45,107 nt of DNA from an uncultured Sphingopyxis sp. Lineage in GTDB: Bacteria > Pseudomonadota > Alphaproteobacteria > Sphingomonadales > Sphingomonadaceae. Within the stretch, counting starts at the first letter, position 1; each line of letters begins with the position of its first letter. This document shows, piece by piece, positions 1 through 8,793 of this stretch. Both the position numbers and the translations under genes were made by a program. The DNA lies in contig CALMYE010000261.1 in assembly GCA_937873425.1 (NCBI GenBank), positions 1 to 45,107 on the forward strand. The letters run 5' to 3'. The notes beneath the pieces were generated by a model, which saw nothing but the letters and a program-made list of their open reading frames with translations, was not told the DNA's origin and made no database searches.

Positions 1-120
1 CCGGAATACACCATCGCCTACACCGGAAATTACACCACGAGCGCGGACGCTAACAGGGACAAGACAGCGAAGTTCACCGCACACTCTTCGTCAGGGCACA
101 CCAGTGGCTGGCTTCGATAA
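1..120 (+). CDS. C-terminal end of an unknown protein (partial)
   Basis: The window opens inside a reading frame that runs 39 codons from base 1 to a TAA at 118-120. The visible tail is polar and rich in Thr and Ser and ends in Gly-Trp-Leu-Arg. I do not recognise the family from this fragment. Coding is inferred from the open frame reaching the window edge and from its position just before the phospholipase-D-like gene on the same strand, with which it may form an operon. Confidence 0.4.
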   Translation, partial: PEYTIAYTGNYTTSADANRDKTAKFTAHSSSGHTSGWLR

Positions 121-251
121 CTGCGCCCGCTCAAGATAACAGGGTTGCATACAAGCTCGAGCTGATCCGCAGCCAATCCCCCTGGATCGATGAGCCGGGG
201 CTAGTAGGAGATGCACCGTTTGAACTTTCAGACGGGTCTCAAATTGACCTG

Positions 252-2117
252 TTGGTTTCCGATCCTTCGAACACGACCGGACTTGCGGACAGGATGCTCA
301 CGTTAATTGACGAGCCTATTGAGCGACTGACGATCATCTCTCCGTACTGGGACGATCAGCTTTCTGCACTGAAACGACTTTGCACCGAAGTCGGCAGTCC
401 CGACTTGCGCATCTTCCTATCCCAGAACGACCGCAACCCTTCTCGATCATCGACCTTCCCGGTCGCCGCCATTGGAAAGTCATCGATAAAGTTTCATCCG
501 ATCGTTCCGGGCGGCGGAAACTCTGATCGTTTTCTTCATGCCAAGATGTTTCTTTTCCATGGCACCGACCACGATTTCCTATTCGTCGGTAGTGCGAATT
601 GCACAGTCGCAGCTCTGGGTACTCAAGGCAACGCAGGGGTAAATCACGAGTGCTTGCTTTTCCGAAAGCTCCCGCAAGGATCGGTGAAAAGGGAACTGAA
701 GCTCTCATACAAGTCGAAGATCGCGGTTGGTGACATTGCGCCCCCTCTGGTCAAATCTGATGCTGCTTCCGACCCAACCACCTTCATGGCTGGTACCGTT
801 GAGCGTCGAGCAGCAAGGCTAATTTGGTCGCCAGCTCCGGGGCTCTTGGAGAATGCAGCGTCATTGAGGGTTGGTGATGCACATTTCCAGTTAGCTCGCC
901 GGGCAGATGGCCTATGGATCGCAGAGATTGGCGCCGCAAAAATCGGCTCGAACGTTGCGCGCGTTTGCTTGGCTGACGGCAGGATAAGTCGCCCCATTAT
1001 CATCGCGAATTCTGAAGAGCTTATGCGTTTCGCACCATTCCCGGTTGCCGACTCAATCCGGAAAAAGCTTGATGCGGTCCTAAATGGCGACGCTGATCTG
1101 ATTGGTCTCGCCAAGGACATTCACCTTTTGCTGGAAGACGATGCCAAGATCGGACCAGCGTTGGAGAGAATCCGTGCTGCTGGCGAACGCACCAAAACTC
1201 CCGGAATTGCTGGCCGCGACTTCTCTAGTCCCGAGGATTTCCGGAAGGCGGTCAACCTCCGCGCTAGCATGAAGTCAGCCGGTCTGGCTCATGCCGATAA
1301 TCCGGCCCTCCAAGCGCTTCTCCAGATTGTTCTGCGCGGAATGGTCAATGTCGAAACAGTCGAAACGCTCGATGCTGAGGAGGCCGCCAAAGCAAAAGCC
1401 CACGACGTGGGGGAGGACCAGGACGATGTTGGGCAGTGCGACGACATCGAGATGCCTCTTGCCACCGGATCGGATGCGCAATTCCAACTGCAAGTGATTT
1501 CCTGCAGCGAGTTCGAACGCAATCAGAAGGCGCTCTGGCGAGGTATTGAAAAGTTCCAAGATTTTTTGGAGCGAGCAAAAGATTCGAACGTGTCACTCGA
1601 CCTCAATTTCGTGACTCGAACCTTGTTCATGCTCTACTTGATGCTCCATGGCTGCACAAAGCGATACAAGACCGAAGATGGCGAAGAAGCGGTCCTCATC
1701 CCTTTCACCGGCGAAGCCGGTGATGATTTTCGTGACACCTTTCTGTTCGTCGCCGCCCAGTCGATTGCATCGATCTGGGGACCAAATTTTTCACGAAGCC
1801 TTATTTCCCGGTTGGAATTCACCACAGAAAGTGATGCTCTTCCAATCCAGATCACCACCCTTACGATTATCTCCCGCTGGGTGTTGGCAGCTATCATCTC
1901 AGAGGTTAGGGGCACGAAGGCTCACAAATCGCTTGGCGATGTTCTTGAAAAGCAGGTGCCTAGCCTATTTGCTGCAACCAAGGTGTTCCCTGATCTAAGC
2001 GACGAGGAGCTGTTGACGACCATCCTGCAGATGGAAGCAAATATGGGCATGAAGGTCGAACAAGGCGCTAAAATCCGGGCAACCCTGCGCGAACTCGCCC
2101 GAGTTGAGGTGAGCTAG
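252..2117 (+). CDS. Phospholipase D-like (HKD motif) protein, putative nuclease
   Basis: This is a 621-residue protein with one recognisable HKD-type motif: His96-x-Lys98 followed by Gly-Ser-Ala-Asn at 113-116, with Asp106/Asp108 between. Phospholipase-D-fold enzymes of this kind include nucleases that pair two motifs by dimerising, and many long versions sit in defence islands. Residues after about 140 are not recognised. The start is uncertain. The only start codon near the frame opening is TTG at 252, with no clear ribosome-binding site. The same frame is open back to base 54 and reads like protein, but contains no ATG, GTG or TTG between 54 and 251. A non-standard start, or a frameshift joining it to the fragment at 1-120, is possible. 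The stop is followed at once by a small open frame. Confidence 0.75.
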   Translation: MVSDPSNTTGLADRMLTLIDEPIERLTIISPYWDDQLSALKRLCTEVGSPDLRIFLSQNDRNPSRSSTFPVAAIGKSSIKFHPIVPGGGNSDRFLHAKMFLFHGTDHDFLFVGSANCTVAALGTQGNAGVNHECLLFRKLPQGSVKRELKLSYKSKIAVGDIAPPLVKSDAASDPTTFMAGTVERRAARLIWSPAPGLLENAASLRVGDAHFQLARRADGLWIAEIGAAKIGSNVARVCLADGRISRPIIIANSEELMRFAPFPVADSIRKKLDAVLNGDADLIGLAKDIHLLLEDDAKIGPALERIRAAGERTKTPGIAGRDFSSPEDFRKAVNLRASMKSAGLAHADNPALQALLQIVLRGMVNVETVETLDAEEAAKAKAHDVGEDQDDVGQCDDIEMPLATGSDAQFQLQVISCSEFERNQKALWRGIEKFQDFLERAKDSNVSLDLNFVTRTLFMLYLMLHGCTKRYKTEDGEEAVLIPFTGEAGDDFRDTFLFVAAQSIASIWGPNFSRSLISRLEFTTESDALPIQITTLTIISRWVLAAIISEVRGTKAHKSLGDVLEKQVPSLFAATKVFPDLSDEELLTTILQMEANMGMKVEQGAKIRATLRELARVEVS

Positions 2118-2246
2118 ATGACGCGAGGCATTCACAGATCCAAGAAAGGCCAGGCAGGACGAGGCTTTCCCCAACCTCTAGAAGCCGGCTTGGCTCTCTC
2201 GCGCAAAGGGCGCGCAGGAACGCAAATGCCTGATCAGATGGGGTAA
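2118..2246 (+). CDS. Small open reading frame (42 aa), possible gene remnant
   Basis: An ATG at 2118 directly follows the TAG of the phospholipase-D-like gene. It is preceded by a canonical ribosome-binding sequence, GAGGTGAG at 2106-2113, so translational coupling is plausible. The product is basic (Lys/Arg/Gly-rich) and resembles nothing I know. It may be a small partner protein or the decayed start of a larger downstream gene. The ribosome site is the main support. Confidence 0.25.
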   Translation: MTRGIHRSKKGQAGRGFPQPLEAGLALSRKGRAGTQMPDQMG

Positions 2247-2423
2247 CTGGATAGGGCGTCTCATGTCTCAGAACCCTCCAACTGCACGCTGCCATCGGAT
2301 TATCGACCATGGTGGCAAAATGGCTTCAATTCAAAGGTTCAAAGACCATTGGTACCCAGTGATACGGTCTTGACACCGGGCCTGTAGCAATGCGACCGAA
2401 CTGGTGGTCGAAACGAGCACCAA

Positions 2424-2633
2424 ATGGCAAACTATGACGACGCCCTGAAAGTAATGGACGCGGTCGCAAAGTACCGTGAGGACGAGAGTTTGCCCGACGA
2501 CCCGCACGAAATCGACCGCCTCTGCGAGCGGTTGTTCTCCAACGATGGATTTGACGAAGTCGCAATCGCATGGAAGCGTATTTCGAAATACGAGCGTGAG
2601 GTACACGGAGGCGATTGGCCAAAGGCCGATTGA
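2424..2633 (+). CDS. Small hypothetical acidic protein (69 aa)
   Basis: This short acidic protein is rich in Asp and Glu and is predicted to be mostly helical, with no signal peptide or membrane segment. Its stop lies 30 bases before the ATG of the next gene on the same strand, so the two may be co-transcribed. I do not recognise the family. Codon usage matches its neighbours and the frame is clean from ATG to TGA, but the short length keeps the call modest. The 177 bases before it, back to 2247, show no convincing gene. Confidence 0.45.
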   Translation: MANYDDALKVMDAVAKYREDESLPDDPHEIDRLCERLFSNDGFDEVAIAWKRISKYEREVHGGDWPKAD

Positions 2634-2663
2634 TGAGAATTGCCGTCATGCTACTATTACGGC

Positions 2664-3323
2664 ATGGCGAAACGGATTGAGCTCTACCAGGAAGCTGCCA
2701 AGCGTATGGCGATCAGCCCTGACGCGTGCATGGAGCAAATTAGGCGCTGCAGCATCAGTTCCAAGTTCGGATATGAGGGCACTGACCCAGCCTCGCTTGC
2801 CGCGATCGTGGGAATGGACGCAGACTGGGGTGGCGCCGCATTTGCGGAACTGCGGAGCACCGGTTTCATCAAGACCGACTGGGCCCGTTTCAAATGGTAC
2901 CAGCCAAGCGGCAAGGAACTCGATGATAAGATAGCCGAGCTTGCGGCAATCGAAGCCGCAGCAATCATCAGGCTGTCGTCCATGGACTGCGCGCCGGCTC
3001 TACCTGCTATCCGCGCCTTGGCTGAGAACTTCCTCGAAGAAGCGGATGGCGGGGACACGATTGCGACGAGCCTTGCTCATAACAGGATGATGCTGGCGAT
3101 CGTCAGCGCCACCGGCGAGCTTCGCCTCATGGAAGATTACGTCAAACATGCCAGTGTGGCGGTCGCCTATGCAGTTGCGGCTCGACTTGAGGCTGCTGAC
3201 CTCGAGGGCATGAAACGTTCAGCTAATGTCATTGTGGACCTCATCGGGACGACCGAACCGCGGGACTGCGCAGCCGAAGCGGTCGCCATGCGGCTCCACC
3301 CGAGAGAGCCCGTGAACGCGTAG
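2664..3323 (+). CDS. FCD-like domain protein, possible GntR-family regulator relative
   Basis: The protein has 219 residues from the ATG at 2664. A TTG at 2640 would add eight residues but has no better support. The C-terminal half is helical, with a His-Asn-Arg-Met-Met stretch followed by Ala-Thr-Gly-Glu-Leu-Arg-Leu. This resembles the ligand-binding FCD domain of FadR-type GntR regulators, where a similar His helps bind a metal or ligand. The N-terminal 80 residues could hold a winged helix (residues about 30-75) but do not match GntR clearly. It faces a bona fide GntR regulator, the two stops being about 10 bases apart. The assignment is an inference from pattern. Confidence 0.5.
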   Translation: MAKRIELYQEAAKRMAISPDACMEQIRRCSISSKFGYEGTDPASLAAIVGMDADWGGAAFAELRSTGFIKTDWARFKWYQPSGKELDDKIAELAAIEAAAIIRLSSMDCAPALPAIRALAENFLEEADGGDTIATSLAHNRMMLAIVSATGELRLMEDYVKHASVAVAYAVAARLEAADLEGMKRSANVIVDLIGTTEPRDCAAEAVAMRLHPREPVNA

Positions 3324-3333
3324 GACGCCTCAC

Positions 3334-4119
3334 TCAGCAAAGGGGCAGCGTTACCTGGCCGACCTCTTCGAGAGGCTCTATAATCGGCGTGAATGTGCGG
3401 GAACTGCCCGCATAGGTTGGATAGCCCGCGATGTTGTCCTCGATAGTCTGGAATCCATCCTGGCGGTCGTTGACGGGATAGATGCCCTCGCCCATCTTTT
3501 CGATGAGCGTTTGCAGCGAAGGGGCGATGCCATCGAAGAAGATCCGGCTAGCCGCGCGAACGCCGGCAATGTCGCCTGTCCTGGCTGCATCAAGAAACCG
3601 GTCGCTAGCCTCCACCAGAAATCCTGTGCGGACAGAATAAGAGTCTGCCATCCAAAGGAGGCGGAAAAACGCCTGGGGGATGAACTGCGAGACAAGGTTG
3701 GCAAGGGTGCTTTCCTTGCCACCCAGGACGATATGCGTGAGCCCCATTGCACCGAGAAAAAATTCCTCGTGTTTCACAGAGACGTTCCGAATGCGTTCGT
3801 CGATGAATGCCGCGAGTGGGCCCAGAGTTCCGCCCCCGGACTGCGCCAACCGGACTGCCCCGATCTCGACGATTGCGCCCAACGAAAGGCGCCATTCCTC
3901 AACTTGGCTCTGCGAGAATGTTGAGATGACATAGGACGTGCCCGAGCGGGTAAGATAGCCGCCGACCTTCAAGGCGACCAGCAACCTGCGCGCCATATTG
4001 ATATGAAGCCCGTAGTACGCAGCCATGTCCTGGGCAGAGTACGGCGCTCCAGCCTTGAGCTCGCCAAATAGAATGCGCTCTCGAAGATCGAGATATGTCG
4101 CGTCAGTCTTCGATAACAT
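3334..4119 (-). CDS. GntR-family transcriptional regulator with FCD domain
   Basis: From the ATG at 4119 this is 261 residues. It has a winged helix-turn-helix at about 12-68, including Leu-Arg-Glu-Arg-Ile-Leu and Gly-Glu-Leu-Lys-Ala-Gly motifs typical of GntR N-termini, and a helical FCD-type effector domain at about 75-200. The frame is open further upstream to a TTG at 4200. The ATG is preferred because GntR proteins usually begin just before such a motif. It is divergent from the small membrane protein at 4296, and the intergenic segment contains a short GCGT-AAAA-ACGC inverted repeat at 4260-4271 that could be an operator. The regulated pathway cannot be told from the sequence. Confidence 0.75.
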   Translation of the reverse strand: MLSKTDATYLDLRERILFGELKAGAPYSAQDMAAYYGLHINMARRLLVALKVGGYLTRSGTSYVISTFSQSQVEEWRLSLGAIVEIGAVRLAQSGGGTLGPLAAFIDERIRNVSVKHEEFFLGAMGLTHIVLGGKESTLANLVSQFIPQAFFRLLWMADSYSVRTGFLVEASDRFLDAARTGDIAGVRAASRIFFDGIAPSLQTLIEKMGEGIYPVNDRQDGFQTIEDNIAGYPTYAGSSRTFTPIIEPLEEVGQVTLPLC

Positions 4120-4295
4120 GCTCTCAACGGCTCGCTTGAATTCAGCGTAACCGCTCCCCTTCTGGTATGATTCTGGCACCCCACGCAATCGCTGATACAA
4201 ATCGAATCGGCAATCGACTCCTAACCCCTCGCAGCGTTGATCCTATGATTGTCTTTTTGGCGTAAAAACGCTACGGAAAGGCTAGGAGAACGCCG

Positions 4296-4520
4296 ATGGA
4301 CGATTTCAACAACAGATCGAACATGGATCCGATCACTTATGCTGTCGTCACTGGCGATATCTCACGCGGCGCATCCCCAACTGATCTCCCTGGCCGTTTC
4401 GGCAACCCTAGGAGCCCGGAAGAGTATCTCACCTACGGAGGGAAGCCTTCGAAGGGTGGTTCGCTGATTGCACTGGCTCTTTCGATTGCCTTCCTCATCG
4501 TAGCCGTCCTTAGCTGGTAG
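4296..4520 (+). CDS. Small tail-anchored membrane protein (74 aa)
   Basis: The ATG at 4296 has a good ribosome-binding site (AGGAG at 4284-4288). The first 52 residues are hydrophilic, with Pro/Gly-rich stretches. Residues about 55-72 form one strongly hydrophobic helix ending in Ser-Trp, so the protein is probably anchored by its C-terminus in the inner membrane. It converges on traG, with stops 31 bases apart. A function is not evident. Its position at the end of the transfer operon and opposite a GntR regulator may suggest a role in surface or transfer functions, but that is inference only. Confidence 0.55.
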   Translation: MDDFNNRSNMDPITYAVVTGDISRGASPTDLPGRFGNPRSPEEYLTYGGKPSKGGSLIALALSIAFLIVAVLSW

Positions 4521-4551
4521 GCTTTCCGGAATAGCGGTCGGGTTCAAAAGG

Positions 4552-7338
4552 TCACCGCTGATCACGATCATAGAAGCGCTCATTGAAGCGATCGTCGGCA
4601 CCGTCCTCGCCTTTGCGATCCTGCTGAAAATCCTGACGGCGCTGGCCGGATCGCGTGACATTGGTCTCATAACGCTGTCCGAGAGACTGACCGCCTTCAT
4701 CGATTCGATCGCTGATCGCGCCGTCTGACGCCCCCTCGACAAGATTGCGCGGCGATACGGCTGAACGACGGGGCCTCTGTCCGCGTAAGTCTGTCTCGGT
4801 AAATGAGCCAGGACCCGAGACATTGCCGACAAGCGAACCGGGCTGCGGGATCAGATCGTTGAACGGCGCCACGCGCTGATCATAATAGTCGGCGATGATC
4901 GCCCGCGCGACCACTTCAGCAGTCGCCTGCTCCTGGGGGCTGAGATCTGTGCGTGCCAGACTGGGTGCTGTCAGACCCAGATCAGCAGCCTTTTCCTGGT
5001 ACCGGCTTGCGATAATCTGGCTGAGGTCAAAGGAGAGATTGGACCCATAGCCATCCCTACTCGAGGTGTTGCTGCTGAGGGATTTCGAGACCTCGTCGAT
5101 CGCCGCAATGCGCTTATCAATCCGCCGAACGTCCTCAAGAGCCTGTTCACGGGAAAAGGCCTTTTCCGAGTACCCTTCGCTCCGGCTGAAGCTGCCGCTC
5201 TGCGAATAGCTGCCGCTGTCCTGCGTTGCGTTGGATCCATTCGAACGATTGTCAGATGTCGATGAGTCGAAGCCTTGGCTCTGGTTGGCTTCAGTTCCTC
5301 GGGTGACCGAATCTAGCCGCGAACGGCCGCCACTAATCCCCGCTTGAACGTTGCCGCCAATGGCACCATTCGCCCCACTTCCGCCCTCGCCATTTGCAGC
5401 GCGATTACCGCCGCGTCCCGCTGAACCACCAACGCTCAGCGAGCCACCCTTGGTTGTTTCGAGACGATCCGTATTGCTTTGCTGGGCTCCCTGCGAGGAA
5501 CTTACACGATCACTCTCCGAGACCGTGTCGCGTGCATCAAGCGACTGGTTGTCAAACCGCTGCAGGTTCTCGCCCGACCGGAACCCAGCAGAACTCTCAG
5601 AACCGCTGGAATTGCGGGTGCCGGTCGTTTGCCTGCTCGAAGTTCGATCAGCCAACGATAGCGCGCGGGAGCGCTCTTCGCTCAGCGTATTGCGTGCAGT
5701 TTCCAGTTCGGACAGCGTCTGCTGGCGCTCAGCATTCGCGAATTGGCTGACAGAGGATGCAAACGCGAGGCGGCTCATCGCAGGTGAGGTATCGTAAACC
5801 GTCGACCCATCTGATGTTGTTCGGGTGATCGCGGCATTCGCACTCACGCTCGACATGATCGGCGCGCCCCCCGAAAAAGACGGCGCCGTGTTCCACTGGT
5901 CAGACTGCCGGTTGGAGCTCGAGAGGTTCATATAGCTCTCGTTGCCGTAGGCATAATTCCCGGTCGTGCGCTCCACCGCGGCAGCCTCGGCCGCAGACTG
6001 GGCAGGCGCCAACATCGAAGTTGCCTGAGACGAAACCGCCATCGCGCCTTTGGCCATGCCTGCCGCCAAAAACGGGATCGACATCATCAGGAAGCCTGCA
6101 ATCGTTGCCGTATCCGTGTTGACGGCATCGATGCCGGCCATCCCGGCCATCTTCACCCCGCCCGGCGAGGTCGCGTTCATCGCATCAGCGGTCCGATCCA
6201 TGATGAACATGTGCAGGACCACGTAGAGCGGTCCCCAGGCGGCCAGGTAGAAGAAGCCGGTAAAGTATCCCTTCAACGCAGGCGTGCCGCTGCGCGGGAT
6301 GAGGAAGAGCGGGAAGATCACCGGGAACATCGCATAGAAGACGACCGTCAGCACGATGTTGAGGAGCGGGACCCAGGTCATCGCCTGCTCCGCTATCGAC
6401 GTATAGGTGTTGCGCGCCTGCTCCTCTGCACGCAGGACAGCAAAGGTGTCACCATCGGCCGCGCCGAGGTTGGCGCGCGCCTGCAGGAAGGCGTTGACGA
6501 GGGAGCGCTGTTGAAAAATCTGCTGGGCGGACTGCGAACTGCCATGGAAATGGTTGGCGACAATCGGAAGGTCCGCAATCAGCTTCGAGCGCGCGAGCGC
6601 TGGGGTTAACCCTGGGAAAATCTTGCGACCTTCTTCCTCGAGTGCCGTGTCGGAATAGGTCGTAACGCCGGTGGCGATCGCCGTATAACCGGCCTGACAT
6701 GTGACGATGGTCGGAGGGCCGGTTTCGGGGATGAACTTCATCCCTCGCGCAGGCGATCCTGGCCCCATCTCCGTCAGAATATCGTTGGAGTTAGCGATCG
6801 TATCGAAGGATTTGAAGCCGAGCAGAATGTCGTAGAAGAGGCACTGCTTCATGTACTCTTCAAGATTGGCGCTGATACGGGGATCGCGGATCCGGAAGTC
6901 CTGGGTGCGGTCCCAAAGGCGCGCGCCGTAGATCATGCCGTTGCTCGACATCTGCAGCGAACCCGGCATCACGAAAACCGTCTCAGCCGTGCGCGTGAGC
7001 CAATCACCAGCAGTCGAACTGACAGAGGCTATCATTGCCAGTCCCAGAGGGACGTTTGCGACCGTAGCGGGTGCCAATGATGGATTGAGGCGGTCGGTAA
7101 CCCTCACCGTCATCGTGGGCACTATGAGGGCGCCGTACATGAGCGTCGCCCCCAGAAACCAGTTGAACCAGGCACGCCAGTTGAGGCTGAACGCCACCAC
7201 CAGCAGCGTGTAGATCAAGCCCATGACCATCACAACGCGCAGCAGCGAACGAAAACCCCCGCCCCCAGTCCAAGCGGATACCGCGTTGAAGACATTGACG
7301 ATGTATTCGCCCCCGCCGATCGTGAAGATCTCCATCAT
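4552..7338 (-). CDS. traG: TraG, F-type mating-pair stabilisation protein
   Basis: This 928-residue inner-membrane protein is the last gene of the transfer operon. Hydrophobic segments lie at about 31-50, 57-75, 322-347, 357-380 and 411-430, matching the membrane-bound N-terminal half of F TraG. That half acts in pilus assembly. The C-terminal half works in the periplasm in mating-pair stabilisation and entry exclusion. Here it is unusually rich in Ser, Gly, Asn and Gln from about 550 to 720, with repetitive Ser-rich and Gly-rich stretches, and ends with a charged Arg/Asp tail. The order traF-traH-traG is the conserved end of F-type systems. The ATG at 7338 begins 12 bases after the traH stop. 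Confidence 0.93.
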   Translation of the reverse strand: MMEIFTIGGGEYIVNVFNAVSAWTGGGGFRSLLRVVMVMGLIYTLLVVAFSLNWRAWFNWFLGATLMYGALIVPTMTVRVTDRLNPSLAPATVANVPLGLAMIASVSSTAGDWLTRTAETVFVMPGSLQMSSNGMIYGARLWDRTQDFRIRDPRISANLEEYMKQCLFYDILLGFKSFDTIANSNDILTEMGPGSPARGMKFIPETGPPTIVTCQAGYTAIATGVTTYSDTALEEEGRKIFPGLTPALARSKLIADLPIVANHFHGSSQSAQQIFQQRSLVNAFLQARANLGAADGDTFAVLRAEEQARNTYTSIAEQAMTWVPLLNIVLTVVFYAMFPVIFPLFLIPRSGTPALKGYFTGFFYLAAWGPLYVVLHMFIMDRTADAMNATSPGGVKMAGMAGIDAVNTDTATIAGFLMMSIPFLAAGMAKGAMAVSSQATSMLAPAQSAAEAAAVERTTGNYAYGNESYMNLSSSNRQSDQWNTAPSFSGGAPIMSSVSANAAITRTTSDGSTVYDTSPAMSRLAFASSVSQFANAERQQTLSELETARNTLSEERSRALSLADRTSSRQTTGTRNSSGSESSAGFRSGENLQRFDNQSLDARDTVSESDRVSSSQGAQQSNTDRLETTKGGSLSVGGSAGRGGNRAANGEGGSGANGAIGGNVQAGISGGRSRLDSVTRGTEANQSQGFDSSTSDNRSNGSNATQDSGSYSQSGSFSRSEGYSEKAFSREQALEDVRRIDKRIAAIDEVSKSLSSNTSSRDGYGSNLSFDLSQIIASRYQEKAADLGLTAPSLARTDLSPQEQATAEVVARAIIADYYDQRVAPFNDLIPQPGSLVGNVSGPGSFTETDLRGQRPRRSAVSPRNLVEGASDGAISDRIDEGGQSLGQRYETNVTRSGQRRQDFQQDRKGEDGADDRFNERFYDRDQR

Positions 7339-7350
7339 GGCACGCGGTCC

Positions 7351-8793
7351 CTACTGGATGCCCTGGCGCGAAAGCGACGTGCTGAATGACAGCGCGGCCG
7401 ACATCTGCGGCGACAGATTGTTCCTGAGCGTGCCTTCAAGAAACACCGCGCGCTGAACCACATGCTGGGTCCGGTCGAGGCGCAGCTTCATGCCTTGCGA
7501 GTATGTGTCGAGGACCTGTCGGACCGAATTGATCTGATCGCGCCACTGCGAAAGAGCTTCCTCATTGGCGTTCTGGAAGGTCCCAACCCCGCGCGAGGCA
7601 TAGCCATAATACTGCTGCGCAAGCGCATCGAGGAGATCCATAGCCACGATTTCGGCGAGGTCATTCATGTCGTTGCTGGTCATGCCGCCAAGGGTTGCGG
7701 CAGCGTTGACCGTCATTATCTTGTAGAGCGGTATCGTGGTCGCCCCGAGCAAGCCGATCTCGTCACTGGTGAGCGCGGCATTGCTGCGAACCTTCGCGTT
7801 CATGCTCTCGATCATCGCCCGGACCCTGGGTTTCAACGCCTGTGACGCCGAAATCGACATGGCCTGTGTGGTCGGATTGAGGCACTTGTCGTTGGTATCG
7901 CAATTCAGCATCGTGACCGAGCTGGTGCCGTCCAGAAGCGCGGTCAGAAGGGCGCGGTCGCCCTGCCCCACGAACTGGAACCCGCGTTTGCCACTGGCAT
8001 CGCCATCTTGGTAGAAGATCACCGTTCCGACGAAGGTCATGAGGTACTCACGAAACTCGGTCGAGAAACTGGGATAGCTTTGCTTGAGCATTTCCCAGGT
8101 GAAGTTGTAACTCTGAGCGGGAATGTCGGGATCGCTGTTGGCCGCGATCGTCGAGGCACGCTGCCCCCCTGTCCCGCATTCATGGCGGCTCTTTGCCCAA
8201 TCGGAAAACAGCCCCTGGCTGTTGCCGACCGACTTGCAAATCTCCGAGGACATCCGATCGGACTTGCCCCACAAGCCGCCGACGAGGTTCTGCGCCACTT
8301 CGCAGCTGTTCATGTTGAACTGGTTCATCTGCTGAACCTTCTGTGCCATCTCCTCGATGGTCGAGGCGATCTGCGGGCTGATCGACTTGATCGCGAGCTG
8401 GAAGGCAAAGCCCAGCGCGTTGTTGGCAGTCGCTTTGAGCATCGCCACGATCTCATCGGTGTTGATGAAGGAGAAGCTGCCGGAGAAGACGTCGATGCCC
8501 CCGCATCCGGCCTTGACCCCGGGCAACTGGAGATTGACCGGGTTCACGTTCTTTTGCGGAAAGCGGGTCCAGATGTTGCCGCCCGAGTAATAGCCTGCCG
8601 ACTGGCCCTGATAGGCGACGGGGCCGGTGGCATTGGCAGCGGCACCCATGTCGTCGAAGAAGTTATTGAGCTCCGAGCCGACGTTGGCACTGACGGGGGC
8701 TGCAGCGAAACTCGCTGCGGCAAGTACGGCAAGCGCCGTCCCCGACGAGCGGAAGAGGCGGGCGGCAACGCCGCGCTTGGTCTGGCGGGCCAT
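7351..8793 (-). CDS. traH: TraH, F-type pilus assembly protein
   Basis: This 480-residue protein has a signal peptide, with likely cleavage after Ala-Pro-Val-Ser-Ala at about residue 36, consistent with export to the periplasm. In F, TraH works with TraF, TraU, TraW and TrbC in pilus extension and retraction. The early Asn-Val-Gly-Ser-Glu-Leu-Asn stretch and the Cys-Gly-Gly-Ile-Asp-Val-Phe-Ser-Gly-Ser-Phe-Ser motif near residue 98 are characteristic of the family, and the length is typical. Its ATG overlaps the traF stop by one base (TGATG), indicating coupled translation. Confidence 0.93.
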   Translation of the reverse strand: MARQTKRGVAARLFRSSGTALAVLAAASFAAAPVSANVGSELNNFFDDMGAAANATGPVAYQGQSAGYYSGGNIWTRFPQKNVNPVNLQLPGVKAGCGGIDVFSGSFSFINTDEIVAMLKATANNALGFAFQLAIKSISPQIASTIEEMAQKVQQMNQFNMNSCEVAQNLVGGLWGKSDRMSSEICKSVGNSQGLFSDWAKSRHECGTGGQRASTIAANSDPDIPAQSYNFTWEMLKQSYPSFSTEFREYLMTFVGTVIFYQDGDASGKRGFQFVGQGDRALLTALLDGTSSVTMLNCDTNDKCLNPTTQAMSISASQALKPRVRAMIESMNAKVRSNAALTSDEIGLLGATTIPLYKIMTVNAAATLGGMTSNDMNDLAEIVAMDLLDALAQQYYGYASRGVGTFQNANEEALSQWRDQINSVRQVLDTYSQGMKLRLDRTQHVVQRAVFLEGTLRNNLSPQMSAALSFSTSLSRQGIQ

